DNA from: Halichoerus grypus
Taxonomy: Eukaryota > Chordata > Mammalia > Carnivora > Phocidae
Assembly: GCF_964656455.1 (NCBI RefSeq)
Contig: NC_135717.1
Coordinates: 151,331,793-151,395,792 of the forward strand
Reading direction: 5' to 3'
DNA: 64,000 nt
Every line of letters begins with the position of its first letter. Position 1 is the first letter of the stretch. Below are positions 46,143 to 58,112 of the stretch, piece after piece. The notes under the pieces were generated by a model that was not told the origin of the DNA, made no database searches, and worked only from the letters and a program-made list of their open reading frames with translations. A program made the position numbers and the translations under genes.

Positions 46143-46649
46143 CTTAGACGTATGACCATTGTGGTAATAGAGCAATCTGGTGAACACTGGCTGTGGACAA
46201 CTGTAGATGCTAACTAAATACGGAGACTCCCTGATAGAACTATCTAGCACCGGGGAAGTCATTACCGCCTAACTTAGCAAATAACCAGCTGCAACTAATA
46301 TAAGTGCTATGAAGCAGAATAGTTACCTAATTATTTTACACACATAAAGTCATTTTATCCCCAAAGATCTTATATTCTTATTTCCACAAGTATAAAATTC
46401 ATATTTTTCGTATTTCCATCTTTCTGAAACCTGAAATATAAAAAATATATACACTTATCGTGTATCTTCAATGTGGCATTGATTCTTACTTTGCTTTAAA
46501 ACCACTATTAAGCTGGTGTTTCTTAAAATACATGTTATCTTTGATTCGAAGACATAATACCATAATATGTATTTTTCTCTTAAAAAGCACTGAGATAAGT
46601 AGATAGGAAGGACTCTAAGTTTTTTGTTTGTTTTGTTTTGTTTTCCGGT

Positions 46650-46765
46650 ACAAATTGCAAGGCCTTCTATAAGACCTAGCAAATCAGAATCCCTGGGGAT
46701 TAGATCTGGAAGTAGCATTTTATAGAGTTTCCCAGGTGATTCCCATTTAGATGATCCAAGAGGTA
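46650..46765. repeat. hAT-like fragment, decayed
   Basis: 'aaatcagaatccctgggga' and 'gtttcccaggtgattccca' are blocks shared by hAT-Charlie MITEs (MER5/MER20 type). Confidence 0.4.
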
Positions 46766-46799
46766 TTCAGTCTCCAGATTTGGAAGTTATTGATATGAA

Positions 46800-46895
46800 G
46801 AAAATACTAGGTTTGGAGAGAAGGCTTTACTGCTCCACTAATTTTCTGACCTTGGGTAAGCTAATTAGCCTCTTTTGGACATTACTTTCTTCATC
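46800..46895 (+). repeat. MIR fragment
   Basis: 'tctgaccttgggtaagctaa' and 'cattactttcttcatccaaa' follow MIR sense. Confidence 0.55.
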
Positions 46896-46939
46896 CAAAT
46901 AGTGGTTCTCAAACTTGGGGTGCACTGATACAAATATCA

Positions 46940-48145
46940 CCTTGACTGATATAAATATTGTCTCAGAGAATCCATGAGTTCATAATGATGTAAGTTAATA
47001 GTTGAATAAAAAAAAAAATGGGTGAGAAAAGACAGCACTTTCTTATAGAATGCCAACTACTATGTATAGAAGGAATGTCAGGATTAGAAAATCATCCATA
47101 AATGCTAAAGCTAGTGGTAAAAATTTGATGAAGAACAGGATATTTATATTCTTTCAAAGTATCTCCCCATAAATAACTTGTTAATTCCAAATCAAAAAAT
47201 AGTAACTCTACAGTAGATAACCCTGGCAAGGACCACCTTAAGTAAGTGGCCAAAACTAATATCACAAACGTTGGGACAAAGTGACATCGTGTGCCTCCTG
47301 GCGTGACACATCAAGAGGATCATGATGCTACCTTTGTGATATTCCTGCCCAAAATGCGTAACTTCTATGTAATTATGAGGGAACATCAGACAAGCCAAAA
47401 TGAAGAGCATTCTACAAAATAACTGGCATGTACTCTTCAAAAATAGCAAGGTCAAGAAACACAAAGACTTAGGAACTCTTTCAGACTAAAAGAGACTAAA
47501 GAGACATGACAATTAAAAACAATGCATGATTCTGGATAGGACAATTGACGGAATCTGAATATAGGCTGTGGATTAGATAATAGTAGTGTATTAATATTAA
47601 ATTTCCTGATTTTGATAATAGGACTGTAGTTATGTAAAAGAATTATCTTATTCTTAAGAAAATCCATACTGAAGTATTTAGAGGTAAAGAGACATGATTT
47701 CTGCAATCTACTCTCAAATGGTTTTGAGAAAGAAAAAAAATTATCTATCAATCATCTATCTTTCTATCTAGACAGATATATAATACTGAGGCAAATAATG
47801 TCAAAATGTAAAAATTGATTAATTTGGGGATAGGAGAGTACTTTATATAATCCTTGCAACTTTTCTCTAAGTTTATACCAAATAAATAGTTAAATACTAA
47901 TCCCATTCCCACTCTCTTCTCACTTTTTGGAGATGAACACTGACTATGTGCTGCAAAGAATAAAGACAGCACAAAAAGTAGTAAGAGTAACTGAAAGAGT
48001 TTTTTTCCCCCGATTAAAGATTTTTATTATTTACTTCTAAACTTTTTTGGGGAAGGCAATCAGCACACTCACTGTCAGAAGCCGAGGTCATGCACTTGAA
48101 AGGAGGGAGAGCAAAAAGCAATAAAGACAGCTTTGAAAATGCTCT
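46940..48145. other. No gene seen
   Basis: A/T-rich, unrecognised. Minus-strand ORFs of 74-99 codons (47464-47192, 47751-47452, 47972-47748) have random composition. A TATC-like run lies at 47740-47772. Confidence 0.5.
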
Positions 48146-48149
48146 AGAG

Positions 48150-48535
48150 TAGGGGTCTCATACTTTTAAAGTGCATAAAAATCACCTAAGACCTTGTTAA
48201 ATGCAGATTTTGATTCAGCAAGTCTGGAGCAGGCTGAGCTTCTGCATTTCTTTTTCTTTTTTTTTTTTTAAAGATTTTATTTATTTATTTGACAGAGAGA
48301 GACACAGAGAGAGCAGGAACACAAGCACGGGGAGTGGGAGAGGGAGAAGCAGGCTTCCCGCAGAGCAGGGAGCCCAATGCGGGGCTCGATCCCAGGACCC
48401 TGGGATCATGACCTGAGCCGAAGGCAGACGCTTAACGACTGAGCCACCCAGGCGCCCCTGAGCTTCTGCATTTCTAATAAGCTCCCAAGATGCTACTATT
48501 CTGAATACTACACCTCGGAAGGCAATTCTGAGGCA
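48150..48535 (-). mobile_element. hAT-Charlie element (MER20-like) split by a SINE
   Basis: Left part has 'ataaaaatcacctaagacct' and 'ttgattcagcaagtctgga'. Right part resumes 'gcatttctaataagctccca' and 'gatgctactattctgaat'. The Can-SINE at 48252-48457 plus its duplication sits between, showing order of insertion. Confidence 0.65.
48252..48457 (-). mobile_element. Can-SINE nested in a hAT element
   Basis: Reverse, full length. Exact 18-bp duplication CTGAGCTTCTGCATTTCT at 48234-48251 and 48458-48475, the longest in the window. Confidence 0.97.
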
Positions 48536-48539
48536 AGAG

Positions 48540-48717
48540 CAGGGGTCATCAGACAGGCACCTGTTTTTATAAAGTTTTATTGGAACACCCAGCCATGTCC
48601 ACTTGTATACGTATTGTCTATGGCAGATTCGAGTAGCTGCAGCAGAGACCATAGAGCAGACAATACCATAAATGATAATTATCTGGCCATTTTACAGAAA
48701 AGGTTTGAGCACCCCTG
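48540..48717 (+). mobile_element. hAT-Charlie miniature element
   Basis: Starts CAGGGGTCATCAGAC and ends GAGCACCCCTG. Interior 'taaagttttattggaacacc' and 'gtattgtctatggcagatt' is the reverse of the copy at 12576-12775. Parts of it are deleted relative to about 200-220 bp. No clear 8-bp duplication. Confidence 0.8.
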
Positions 48718-48734
48718 GCCTATAATGATGACAG

Positions 48735-48912
48735 AATCCAGAATCAGAATGTCTGAGTTTGCATTCCGGCTTTGCCACGCATAAGCTTTGTGCCTGGAGT
48801 TGGTCAGCTTCTCTGAATCCATTTCCTGTTTAAGGAGAGGATAATAATAGTACACAAGCTTCACAGAGCTGTTAGAGGATTAAACTGAACAGTACAGGTA
48901 AGGAATTTAGCA
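48735..48912 (+). repeat. MIR relic
   Basis: 'tctgagtttgcattccggct', 'gtttaaggagaggataataa', 'agagctgttagaggattaaa'. About 180 bp of MIR sense. Confidence 0.75.
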
Positions 48913-48939
48913 TGCAAATATAAGTGTGCCCAAGATACC

Positions 48940-49083
48940 CTAAAAGTCTAAATTCTGAGGCTCTGCTTCCAGCAATGTGATTCCGGAGGTCTGGGGTGGG
49001 GCCTGGGAATCTATGTCCGGAAACATCCCCTCCTACAGGATTCTGATGCAAATGTTGCAGAAGGCCACACTTGGAGGCCAATG
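48940..49083 (-). mobile_element. hAT-Charlie miniature element (MER20-like)
   Basis: 'tgattccggaggtctggggt', 'gggcctgggaatctatgt', 'ggattctgatgcaaatgttg', 'ccacacttggaggccaatg'. It contains an octamer ATGCAAAT at 49046-49053. Confidence 0.7.
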
Positions 49084-49089
49084 TTTAGC

Positions 49090-49870
49090 AAGTTCTTGTG
49101 TTCACCATATGTTCAAGTCCACTTGCCCCATTGTTCCTCCTTCCCCTCCTCACTCTCCTCATTATCTTTCTCATCCCTTGCTGCCCTGCATCCTCTCTGA
49201 CTCTGGGTACTCCAAGTCATACAGTCCTTACACCCAAGTTTGCTTTCCAACTTGTCCCTATGACTGCAGCTTGACTTTCGTTCCTAACTTATTAATAACT
49301 CTCTTATTAGTAACTTATTAATGAAATTCCTTTTGGGTGATTATAATTTGTCCCCCTTGCATATCTTGCACTTGACTCCACCTAAGATGGTGCTCTGAAA
49401 GTTCAACCTGGCTGTGACCTAGATTCATCTCTTAGGTGGGGCTTGACCACCATTTAGTCAGAGCAACTGGAGAGGAACACTGAGTGGGGTAAGTAGTTCC
49501 CATTATCACTGTCAGGGCACAATTGATGGAACAATGAGATATCTGGTCCACAAGTCATCTCAGAAGGTAATTGTGGTTTTCAAACATACAGCTTCTTCCT
49601 TTGAAAGTACTCTACACTAGAAGTAGCAGGTACAAAGTGTTTTGAAAAATCAGTGTTATTTATATCCTATCTTACAATATGTGTTCATTAATATAACAGT
49701 GGACTTTGCAAAAGTTTTCTCAACTGCCCCATACCCCCACCCACACACCTCTACACACGCAAACAAAAACCTCACTGATTTAAATGGATTTTGGTCTTGC
49801 TGAAGAAAGAAAGCATAAAATGAATTATGCTTATAATTATGAATTATAAGTCTTAATATCACAATTTCTT
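49090..49870. other. No gene seen
   Basis: CT-rich stretch at 49135-49205, rest unrecognised. Confidence 0.5.
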
Positions 49871-49885
49871 CAGAATGTTTTTTTT

Positions 49886-50069
49886 TTTAATTTTATTTAT
49901 TTATTTGTCAGAGAGAGAGAGAGAGCACGAGCAGGGGGAGTGGCAGGCAGAGGGAGAAGCGGTCTCCCCACTGAGCAAGGAGCCTGATGTGGGACTTGAT
50001 CCCAGGAGCCTGGGATCATGACTTGAGCCGAGGGCAGATGCTTAACTGACTGAGCCACCCAGGCATCCC
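49886..50069 (-). mobile_element. Can-SINE
   Basis: Reverse, full length. 15-bp duplication CAGAATGTTTTTTTT at 49871-49885 and 50070-50084 (the T-run makes the inner edge uncertain by a few bases). Confidence 0.94.
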
Positions 50070-50084
50070 CAGAATGTTTTTTTT

Positions 50085-50910
50085 AACCTGTCAAGAATTT
50101 AGGGGTATCTAGTAATTTTCCATTATGTACCAGTAATTAGTTGAGGGGTTAACAAAATCAGACACTGAATCTTTTGAGTAGCCTTAAATTACCCTTTACT
50201 ATCTCACTTTTTATTTACTGGAGGAATAAAAGGTATTATTTCTGAAGACATAGTCAGCATTTCTAAGCTAACTGAAAGTCACATTTTAATATCTTTTTTA
50301 CAGTTTAGAATTTCTACTCCAGAGCTACCTTTGACCCCTGATTAGGCTATTTTCAGCATGTGATTTCTTTTTCCCTATTTACATACAAACTAAATCAGGT
50401 GGAATACTGTGCTAACAGAAGTCTGAGATATTTTGCAAATGCTTTGGGTTTTTTTCTATATAAGGTAAAAGAAAAAGAAGAGTTATATTTATCTCATCTT
50501 ATTTCTAGTCATAGAGATTGTCATTGCTTTAGTTTAAGAAATTTAGGCCTTGACTACACATACAACAATTTTAAATTCACTTAATTAAGCAGAAATGATT
50601 ATATTTGGTTATGATTTTTATATCTCATTATTCCTTTTCAGCTTAAGATGTGGTCATTGACTTTGTTTTTCACTTTTAGCAGTACGTTCAACTATAAATT
50701 ATTCCCCTCCTTTCCTCTCTATCTATGATCTCACTCCCACCTCATTCGATAGATGTAGGACAAATCAGTGTATTGAAGCAAATGTGTACAGATGAAAAGT
50801 TAAAATAGAGAAAGTCATGTTAAGGGTGACGAAGACCTGAGGAAGAAATTAATTTTGTATTTGTACAATTTTTCTGAAAAGCATAAAAACCCAACTATGA
50901 ATAAAATAGA
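50085..50910. other. No gene seen
   Basis: A/T-rich, no repeat recognised. Confidence 0.5.
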
Positions 50911-50927
50911 AAAAAAATGAACATCCC

Positions 50928-51123
50928 GGGGCTCCTGGGTGGCTCAGTCAGTTAAGCGGCTGCCTTCAGCTTGGGTCATGATCCTGGGGTCTTGGGATCG
51001 AGCCCCACGTCCGGCTCCCTGCTTGGCGGAGAGCCTGCTTCTCCCTCTCCCTCTGCCTGCCACTCTGCCTACTTGTGTTCTCTCTCTATCTCTCTGTCAA
51101 ATAAATAAATAAAATCTTAAAAA
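50928..51123 (+). mobile_element. Can-SINE
   Basis: Forward, full length, arctoid-type body ('cactctgcctacttgtgttc'). Exact 17-bp duplication AAAAAAATGAACATCCC at 50911-50927 and 51124-51140. Pure A tail. Confidence 0.96.
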
Positions 51124-51229
51124 AAAAAAATGAACATCCCTTTCAATCTAAGAAAAAAACTTGGTATTACAGCAATACTACCATTTATTAATTACTTTTT
51201 GCCAGGCTGTGTGCTGAACAATTAATTGA

Positions 51230-51800
51230 CTTACTAATTCATTCACTTTTTCAATAGTTAAAAGGAATATTTGTTAAGCCCCTGCTCTGTGCACTATCTT
51301 AGGACCAAGGAGCTGGGGATAAAATGAAGTTCTTCCTCCTAAGAGAGAAGAGTCTCTAATCTTGGAAGAGAGACACTAAGCATAGAAACAAATATATAAT
51401 ATGTTAAGTGGAATACAAAAGGGAGTGGAGAGAGAGGCTTCTTGGATTGGCTCTCCAACAAAAGCTGCTTAATAAGCTGGAGTTTGAACATAGATCTGAA
51501 GGCAAGATGAGAGTGAGCTCTGAGAGTATCTGGGGGGGAGAGAGTTCTGGGCAGAGGAAAGAGGAAATGCCATGTGCTTGGCATATTTGAGGGAGACTGG
51601 GGCCACCAGTGTGGCTGTAGTGGAGTGAGCAAGCGTGGGGAAGGCTAAGAAAGGTATCAAGAAAGTGGGTGAGAGGTAGATCATATAAAGCCTTGAGGTC
51701 ATGAAAAGGACTTTGGAATACACACACGAGATGAAAAGCCATTGGAAGGTGTTGAGCAAAGGAGGGAGATGATCATTAGGTTGACATGTTGAGAAAAACA
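51230..51800 (-). repeat. L2 relic, about 570 bp
   Basis: Antisense L2 3' region: 'aattcattcactttttcaat', 'gctctgtgcactatcttagg', 'aaagccttgaggtcatgaaa', 'agccattggaaggtgttgag'. The 112-146-codon minus-strand ORFs (51742-51404, 51909-51469) run along this relic. They do not look like reverse-transcriptase protein and begin outside it. Confidence 0.7.
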
Positions 51801-51831
51801 ATTGGGAGAGCACAAAGATAAAAATGGGTAA

Positions 51832-51873
51832 AAATAAAAAAATAAAAAATAAATAAAAAAAACAACAAAAAAA
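51832..51873 (+). mobile_element. Apparent tail-only retroinsertion
   Basis: A 42-base A-rich insert (A with scattered T and C) is flanked by an exact 14-bp duplication ATAAAAATGGGTAA at 51818-51831 and 51874-51887. No element body is present. It looks like L1-machinery insertion of only a poly(A)-type tail. Confidence 0.65.
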
Positions 51874-51887
51874 ATAAAAATGGGTAA

Positions 51888-52501
51888 GCCAATTAGAGAA
51901 TGTTTGCAATTAATATCCAGGTTGAGAGTGGTAGAGATTGCCTAGCTATTTCCAAAACCCATTTTCTCTTCTCCTAAGCACACAGCTAGACTTTTTCCCA
52001 GCTTCTTTGCCGTTAGGCCTGACCATCTACCTGCTCTCTGACTTCTGGAATGTGAGTAAAGTGAAGTACACCACTTCCAGGCCTGGCCCCCAAATCTCCC
52101 ATGTGCCACCTCCATGCTCTTTTGCTTTTGCAGTTTTGAGGCCAGTGTTGAAGGTGCAGGGCCACAGGGATGAAAGTGGGTGTTCCCAGGCTCACTGCTG
52201 AGATAGATGACAGATGACTATTGATCAAGAGTATAAAGCAAACTTCTCTGGTGGTAAACCACTGAGATATTCTGAAGCAGCATCTACTATTACCTACCCT
52301 AGGAAGTGATGGGTCATTTTTCCTTGGACTAGGGTGCTAGAGGTGAAGATGATGAGGAGCGGTCAGATTCTACATAATTAGTAGAGTGACTGGATTTTTC
52401 AAGGATTTGGATGTGGTAAGAAAGTAAGAGAAAAACCAAGGACCATCTGAAGGGTTTTGCCTTGAATATTTGCAGGAAGGAATTGCCATTTATTGAGATG
52501 G
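51888..52501. other. No gene seen
   Basis: Unrecognised. The ORF at 51938-52201 (87 codons) has an opposing 71-codon ORF and no family signature. Confidence 0.5.
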
Positions 52502-52516
52502 AAAGATTGAAGGAGG

Positions 52517-52625
52517 AGGGGCACCTGTCTCGCTCAGTTGGGAGAGCATTTGACTCTTGATCTAGGGGTCATGAGTTCAAGCCCCACATTAGGTGTAAAG
52601 ATTACTTAAAAAAAAAAAAAAAAAA
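52517..52625 (+). mobile_element. Can-SINE, short older type
   Basis: Forward: 'gggcacctgtctcgctcag', 'tgatctaggggtcatgagtt', 'gtgtaaagattacttaaa' and a long pure A tail. 15-bp duplication AAAGATTGAAGGAGG (52502-52516) and AAAGATTGGCGGAGG (52626-52640), two mismatches. Confidence 0.93.
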
Positions 52626-52689
52626 AAAGATTGGCGGAGGAATAGTTCTGTAGGGTGGAAAATCAGAAGTATCATTTTGTACATGTTAA

Positions 52690-52860
52690 GACTGAGATGC
52701 CTGATGTTATCTTCATGACTATTTTATATAAATATTGTTATCTTCACATTTAGGATGAGGAAACAGAGGCTTGGTAAGGCCAAGGATTTCATCAAGGGAA
52801 CGTGTGAGAACAGGAATCTGAATTCAGCTGTGGTGAGTTCGTTATACTCAGGCATACTGT
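52690..52860 (-). repeat. MIR relic
   Basis: 'ttatcttcacatttaggatg', 'aggaaacagaggcttggtaa', 'aacaggaatctgaattcag'. Confidence 0.6.
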
Positions 52861-54844
52861 CCTTTCCCAGAATGTGACATGTACCCACATAGGGTACATA
52901 CATTTAGCAAACAAAAAACATCACAGTGAGGTGGTACTCTCTGAGGTAACTAATTTAAAGAAGAAAAGGGAGAGGGAGAGAAAAGAAAGAGAGGAAGGAA
53001 AGTAAAATGATAATAGAAATGACTGGATTTTAGGAAAGCGGGACTGAGGCCACTTCTACCATTCAGGTTGAACAGTGAGGCTAGTGCCCCAGGTGACACA
53101 GAATTACTGAGAGCATGGTGGACCAGCCGAGCAGGTGAAGCAACAAGGCTTTGCAGGGACTTTGCTTCTGGATGTGGCAAACCCAGACTTTAGATGAGAG
53201 TTCTAAGTTATTAGCCAGCAGAAACCAGGCATATCTCAGCAGATTATAGTCCAGAAACTAGATCCGATTAGCAACTTCATGGCAGAAGCCAGGAAGACCT
53301 TCTGACAGTCTGCAGATCTGAGGCCCCCCATAAAGTCTATCAAGCTGTGAGCTGTCACTCCCCCATACACAGATGACATCTCAAAGATGAGCAAGGAGAA
53401 GAAATGAAAGATCTACAAGACTGAGAAATCACCTGAAAAGCACTGAGTCATTCAAAAGAGACTATTTAAGTGGAAACATATTGGGACCCCATTATTTGGT
53501 ACATTTAAAACCTGCCTCCTCCTCCTCATCTCCCTGTGGAGTTAGGGTTCACAAAGATTTGATCATGTCTATAGAAGCAAAGAAGTTGTTTTTCTTTGCT
53601 CACCCAATTCTCTATGCATGGTAAATTTATGGCCCATTCCACCACTGAGTTTTTATTCAAATGTTACTCCTTCTCTAAGTCTATAAAGACAATTGTGTAA
53701 ATAGAGATGATTCTCTGCTCTACTCTATTGTCCAAGGAAATCTGCATTAATTTCTTTTTACCAGGTTTTGGTTTTTGTTCTTATTTTGTCTTACTTTAAT
53801 TTGAATGTGTCAGGGAATTAAGGAGCCCTCAGGTAAACCTCAGAGAGGGTTTTGAGCTAACTACGGTAGCAAGCTAGGGAAATCAAGGAATTCAAATCCT
53901 CCTGTGAAGAAAACAGACAAAGGAAAACACATGAATCATTGTGTGCTTCATAATTTCTGCCTCTCTCTGCTCATTCATCTCTGATTATTTTTGCTATGAC
54001 TCTTCTCTTTCTGGATTTTTTTTTGTTTTTGCTCCTGGAGTCCTGCCGTGGATTCTCAGTTTGCTGTTTGTTCTTGGGCCTTATTTTTTGGATCCACTAT
54101 CAATCATTTGGTAAGGCTTCAACTTTCAACACCTCCTATTCTTATGGGAGAAAGAGCTTGAGACAGTTTTTTAGGTCCTCAGGAAGAACAAAAGGATAAG
54201 TCGCCCATTCCACTAGCTTCAAAACCTCTAGAAATGGTCTGCAGGGGAGGTGAGGCTTTTTCAGAATCAACTCCTATGGAAAAGAGCTTTAAAATTCCAT
54301 GATGGTAGTGCTTAGACCTTGGGAGTTCCAACTTCACAGAAGTAGCAGCAACAACAATAATAAAATTGGCAAGAGACAAGCAACAAGTAGATAAAGGAAA
54401 CCCAACCTAAGTGCAAGAACTAGCTGCCAAAGTGAAATTAAAATGAAAAGATCTATCACCCAAGCACAAAACAGAAAGGAAGATTTTACAAAAGGAAAAT
54501 CCAATGCAGACTATTCCATCTGACTTCAAGCAAAGTCCAGAAGTAGAAACACTTTTGTATTAAAAAAAATTCAGTTGTGGTGCTATTCACATTTGACACT
54601 GACTTAAAAAATATACAAATTATCAAACATACACAAAAGTAGAAAGAAAAGTATAGTAAAGTGACTATTGTTTTTAAAAAAGATAAAGATAAAACCTCCA
54701 CTTTGGAAATGTAAATATGCCCTGGACTCCTGAATTTTGTAATATCTGGGAAGAACCCACTTATATGATATCTGCAATAGACAAAGGTTTTGTGGTTGTT
54801 ACTGTTAATGTTGTTAGAAATCTAACTTCCTTTCTAGTTCTTAT
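52861..54844. other. No gene seen; 2 kb without clear repeats
   Basis: GA-rich stretch at 52960-53005. The rest is unrecognised; no ORF longer than 76 codons. Confidence 0.5.
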
Positions 54845-55205
54845 CTTCCAATTTTTAAAAATTGAAATATAATCAACATATAACATTGTACTAGTTTCAG
54901 GTATACAATATAATGAGTTGATATTTGTATATATTGTAAAATGATCACCTCCATAAGTCTAGATTAACGTATCACCACACATAGTTATACTTTTGCGGGT
55001 GTGATGAGAAATTTAAGATCTCTCTTCGCAACTTTCAAATATACAATACAGTCTTATTAACTCTAGTCACCATGCTGTACATTACATAATCCCCAGGACT
55101 TATTTTATAACTGGAAGTTGGACCTTTTGACCATCTTCACCCATTTTTCCCACCTTCCAGCCCTGCCTCTGGCAACCACCACAATTTCCCCCCTTTTTTC
55201 TGGAT
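54845..55205. repeat. Ancient L1-type (L1M-like) fragment
   Basis: 'gaaatataatcaacatataa', 'tagtttcaggtatacaatat', 'gtaaaatgatcacctccata', 'atgctgtacattacataatc', 'cccaggacttattttataac' match a widespread eutherian L1-associated 3' sequence. No coding capacity. Confidence 0.6.
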
Positions 55206-55544
55206 AGCAGAAAGAAATTACCCAAGTAGCAGCAACTATCACTGGAGCTAATGCAGGGCCAGTCCTCTGTTCACTCTACAGATGCTCGTTGTGGTTCCTC
55301 CTGTGCCACAGGGGCGATTAGCTGGGTCATCCTGGAATTCTAGAGGAATTCTATTCCTTTCCTCCCCACCCTTCTTTAAGAACGAAAATTTTAACCAGGT
55401 TCTGAGAATCCACGTCTCAGATGTGTTGGCTCTATTGCACTATAATATATTTTGGTATATTGAGCCATTCTACATCTTCCTTTGTTTAAGTAAACTCATC
55501 ATTGTTCCTCTTTTAACTGGGCAAATTATAAAATATTCAGTAAA

Positions 55545-55830
55545 TGATATTTACTGAAAATTGACTGCTTGCTAAGTTCTTTAGGTGGGTTTTCCAATTT
55601 AATCTTCACATTAGCCCTGTGAAGTAGATACTATTATTAGCTCCATTTTACTGATGAGAAAATTGAGACTGATGAGGAAAATGAGGTATACATTAGATTG
55701 TATACCTGAATTGGATGGTTGATTACCTCATCGAAGATTTCAGGGTGGCAGAGCTGCATTTTGAACTGGGTAGGCTGACTCCAGAGTCTAAGGTCCTAGA
55801 CATAATACTGCAGTGCCTCCTGTACATGAA
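55545..55830 (-). repeat. MIR with internal insertion
   Basis: 'gcttgctaagttctttaggt', 'ttagccctgtgaagtagata', 'attttactgatgagaaaatt', then a break, then 'gcagagctgcattttgaact' and 'gactccagagtctaaggtcc'. The 60-70 bases between the halves are not MIR. Confidence 0.7.
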
Positions 55831-56054
55831 AACACTTGGCTCCATGCTTAATTAAAAGTCAATAATAACTAATAAACAACTGGTCTACCTACCTTTAAAT
55901 ACTTTGTTTCTGGCTTGTTATTATCTCTTGTTGGAGGTCAATTCTAAGCTTTCACAAATGGAACATAGTCGTTCTTCCTGTTAATGTTTCTAGCACAGTC
56001 CCATGTAGTACATGATATGCTGATAGGCTTCTAAAAGATTGTGTTTTTGTTCTT

Positions 56055-56105
56055 GAAGTCTTTATTTTTTTAACAACTTTATTGAGATATCTTTTATATA
56101 TAATG
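56055..56105. repeat. Ancient L1-type fragment
   Basis: 'taacaactttattgagatat' is a hallmark block of old L1M-type ends. Confidence 0.5.
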
Positions 56106-56334
56106 TTCTTGAAATTTTACTAAATAGCAATATTAATTTGAATCTAGAAAAGAATCATCATTGTTTTCAAACAGTCATAAAGCTTGAATATAATTCCTAG
56201 TGAAGATGAATCATTAATTGACAGTCCTCTTTCAACAGAGAAGAAGTTGGTTTTCCTTGGAGCATTTGTTTTCATTCATTTACTGCTTTATATGTCAGGT
56301 TGCTCCAGCTTTATACAAATGTTACTAATTTCTC

Positions 56335-56990
56335 AGCCTTGATGGTGAAAATGTAGACCATTCATTCATCAAATAGTTTTTGAATGACTACTCAGTGCTG
56401 ATTGGTCTCTCATTGGGAGACAATCATGACTAGGCACAGACTTTTACTCAAATTTGTAAGAGACAAGTCAGGAAGTAGGGCAGACAAATTATTAAAGTAC
56501 AATGTATAAAGTGCTCTACTAGAGCTAGACACAAAGCTCTGAAGAACTAGGGTAGCATGAAGGAGAGAAGAGAGGAAAGGCCATAATCTACTCAAGGATT
56601 GAAGAATCAAAAAAGGATTCAGAGAAGAGGTGCTTTCTCTTAAAGGTAGAAGCTGTTCCTCCTTAATTGAATCACAGTCAAGTACTGATCAGAAGGAGGT
56701 GGATGGTGGTGAGTATATGATCAAGAGGGAACATTCAATGACCAAGGTGCAAAGACATGGAAACCAAAGGACTTGGTGCATTCAGAGAATCACAAATATC
56801 TGGTTAGACTGGGACGTCACATCTGAAGTGGAGGCTGGGAGAGAAGAAGCTGGAAAGGTAAAGATGGGTCAGCAGGTGCTTAGAAGGCTTGTGGGTGGCC
56901 TGCTGATAGATATGTGTTCTACACTGTTGGTACTAATAAAGGATTTTAAGTGACACAGTGACATGATTTTTGATTTTAAAAGACAGCTCT
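56335..56990 (-). repeat. L2 relic, about 650 bp
   Basis: Antisense L2: 'ccattcattcatcaaatagt', 'gagacaatcatgactaggca', 'caaattattaaagtacaatg', 'aggattcagagaagaggtgc', 'ttaagtgacacagtgacatg'. The 107-codon ORF (56630-56953) is a by-product. Confidence 0.7.
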
Positions 56991-58101
56991 AGAAGCAATA
57001 TCAATGGTGATCCCAGAGAGGAAAGAGACCAGTTATGCGGATGCCAAGTCTAGGCTTGACATAATCTTCAGCATTTACAGTGCTAAAGATCACCTTAGCA
57101 TGCCAGCATTAATGTTAAGCATCAGACTTGTCTACTCAGTACTCAAAACACCACACCTTCTGTAATGTATTAACTAACAACACAGATTTTTTTCCACATA
57201 TAAGAAAGAGAACTGGGCAGTTTCCTTTATAAGAAAAGCTGAAATAAAAGAATAAGACATGCACAAAGAGCTTTCTACCAAACCAAACCCTGTTATTGGT
57301 AACGCCATGAAGGGAATAGCTCAGGCTATCAGAAATCATAATTTCAGTTTTGTTGAACATCAAAAAACCATGTAATAGTCTCCAGGAGATGGATTTATAC
57401 ATTATTCAACATTAAATTCTGTCTTGAATGATGATACTCACATGCCATTGGATGATATTAAACTATACACACTTTGAAATATCCCTTTTCATTTTTCTCT
57501 AGAGTTATTTACCTAGCTAAAGGAAGCCACTATTTCCATGGCTAAAAGAAGAAAGTAAACGGGCTTTCATATGAGGAGAAAGTCCATTCTTATTCTAAAT
57601 CCTAGCCAATGAGCCCATGAATAATGCCAAAACCTGCTTGCTATTTAATCTTTTATCTTCACACTAAGTTTTCATAGACTTAACTGTAACCTTCAACTAT
57701 TTACCACCAGCTTTTTAGCGGAAAAATTCATAGTTAGAAGTATTGTATAATGATTTCAAAGTATGGTTCTATGGGTCAGAAAAAAATTCTCTTTTGAGAC
57801 AGCTAAAATGTGTTTGTGGAAAATTACACATAAATAATTATATATCACACAGCAGACTAAGAGAGGTAGTGATGTGCCAAGACTGGGAATTTTGAGATCA
57901 GGGATTGAGGAGAATAAAAAAGGCTTAGACAGTTGCAGTGGGCAACAATGGTACCTTTTACTTTTACATTTCAATGGTGCCTAGATAGTGGAGTTTGTTT
58001 GCAATAGAACAAACTTATCCTACTTCTTATCTGAAGTAAGAAAGGAGCAATTAGAGGGCTGGCAAGAGGTGAGGGCAGAATGAAGAGTAGAGGTCTTGGC
58101 T
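56991..58101. other. No gene seen
   Basis: Unrecognised A/T-rich sequence. Confidence 0.5.
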
Positions 58102-58112
58102 GAAAATACAGA

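Noticed and set aside
51404..51909. Minus-strand ORFs of 112 and 146 codons
   Set aside because: They run mainly along an antisense L2 relic and an A-rich insert; the Phe-rich start comes from the A-rich plus strand, and no reverse-transcriptase motif is visible.
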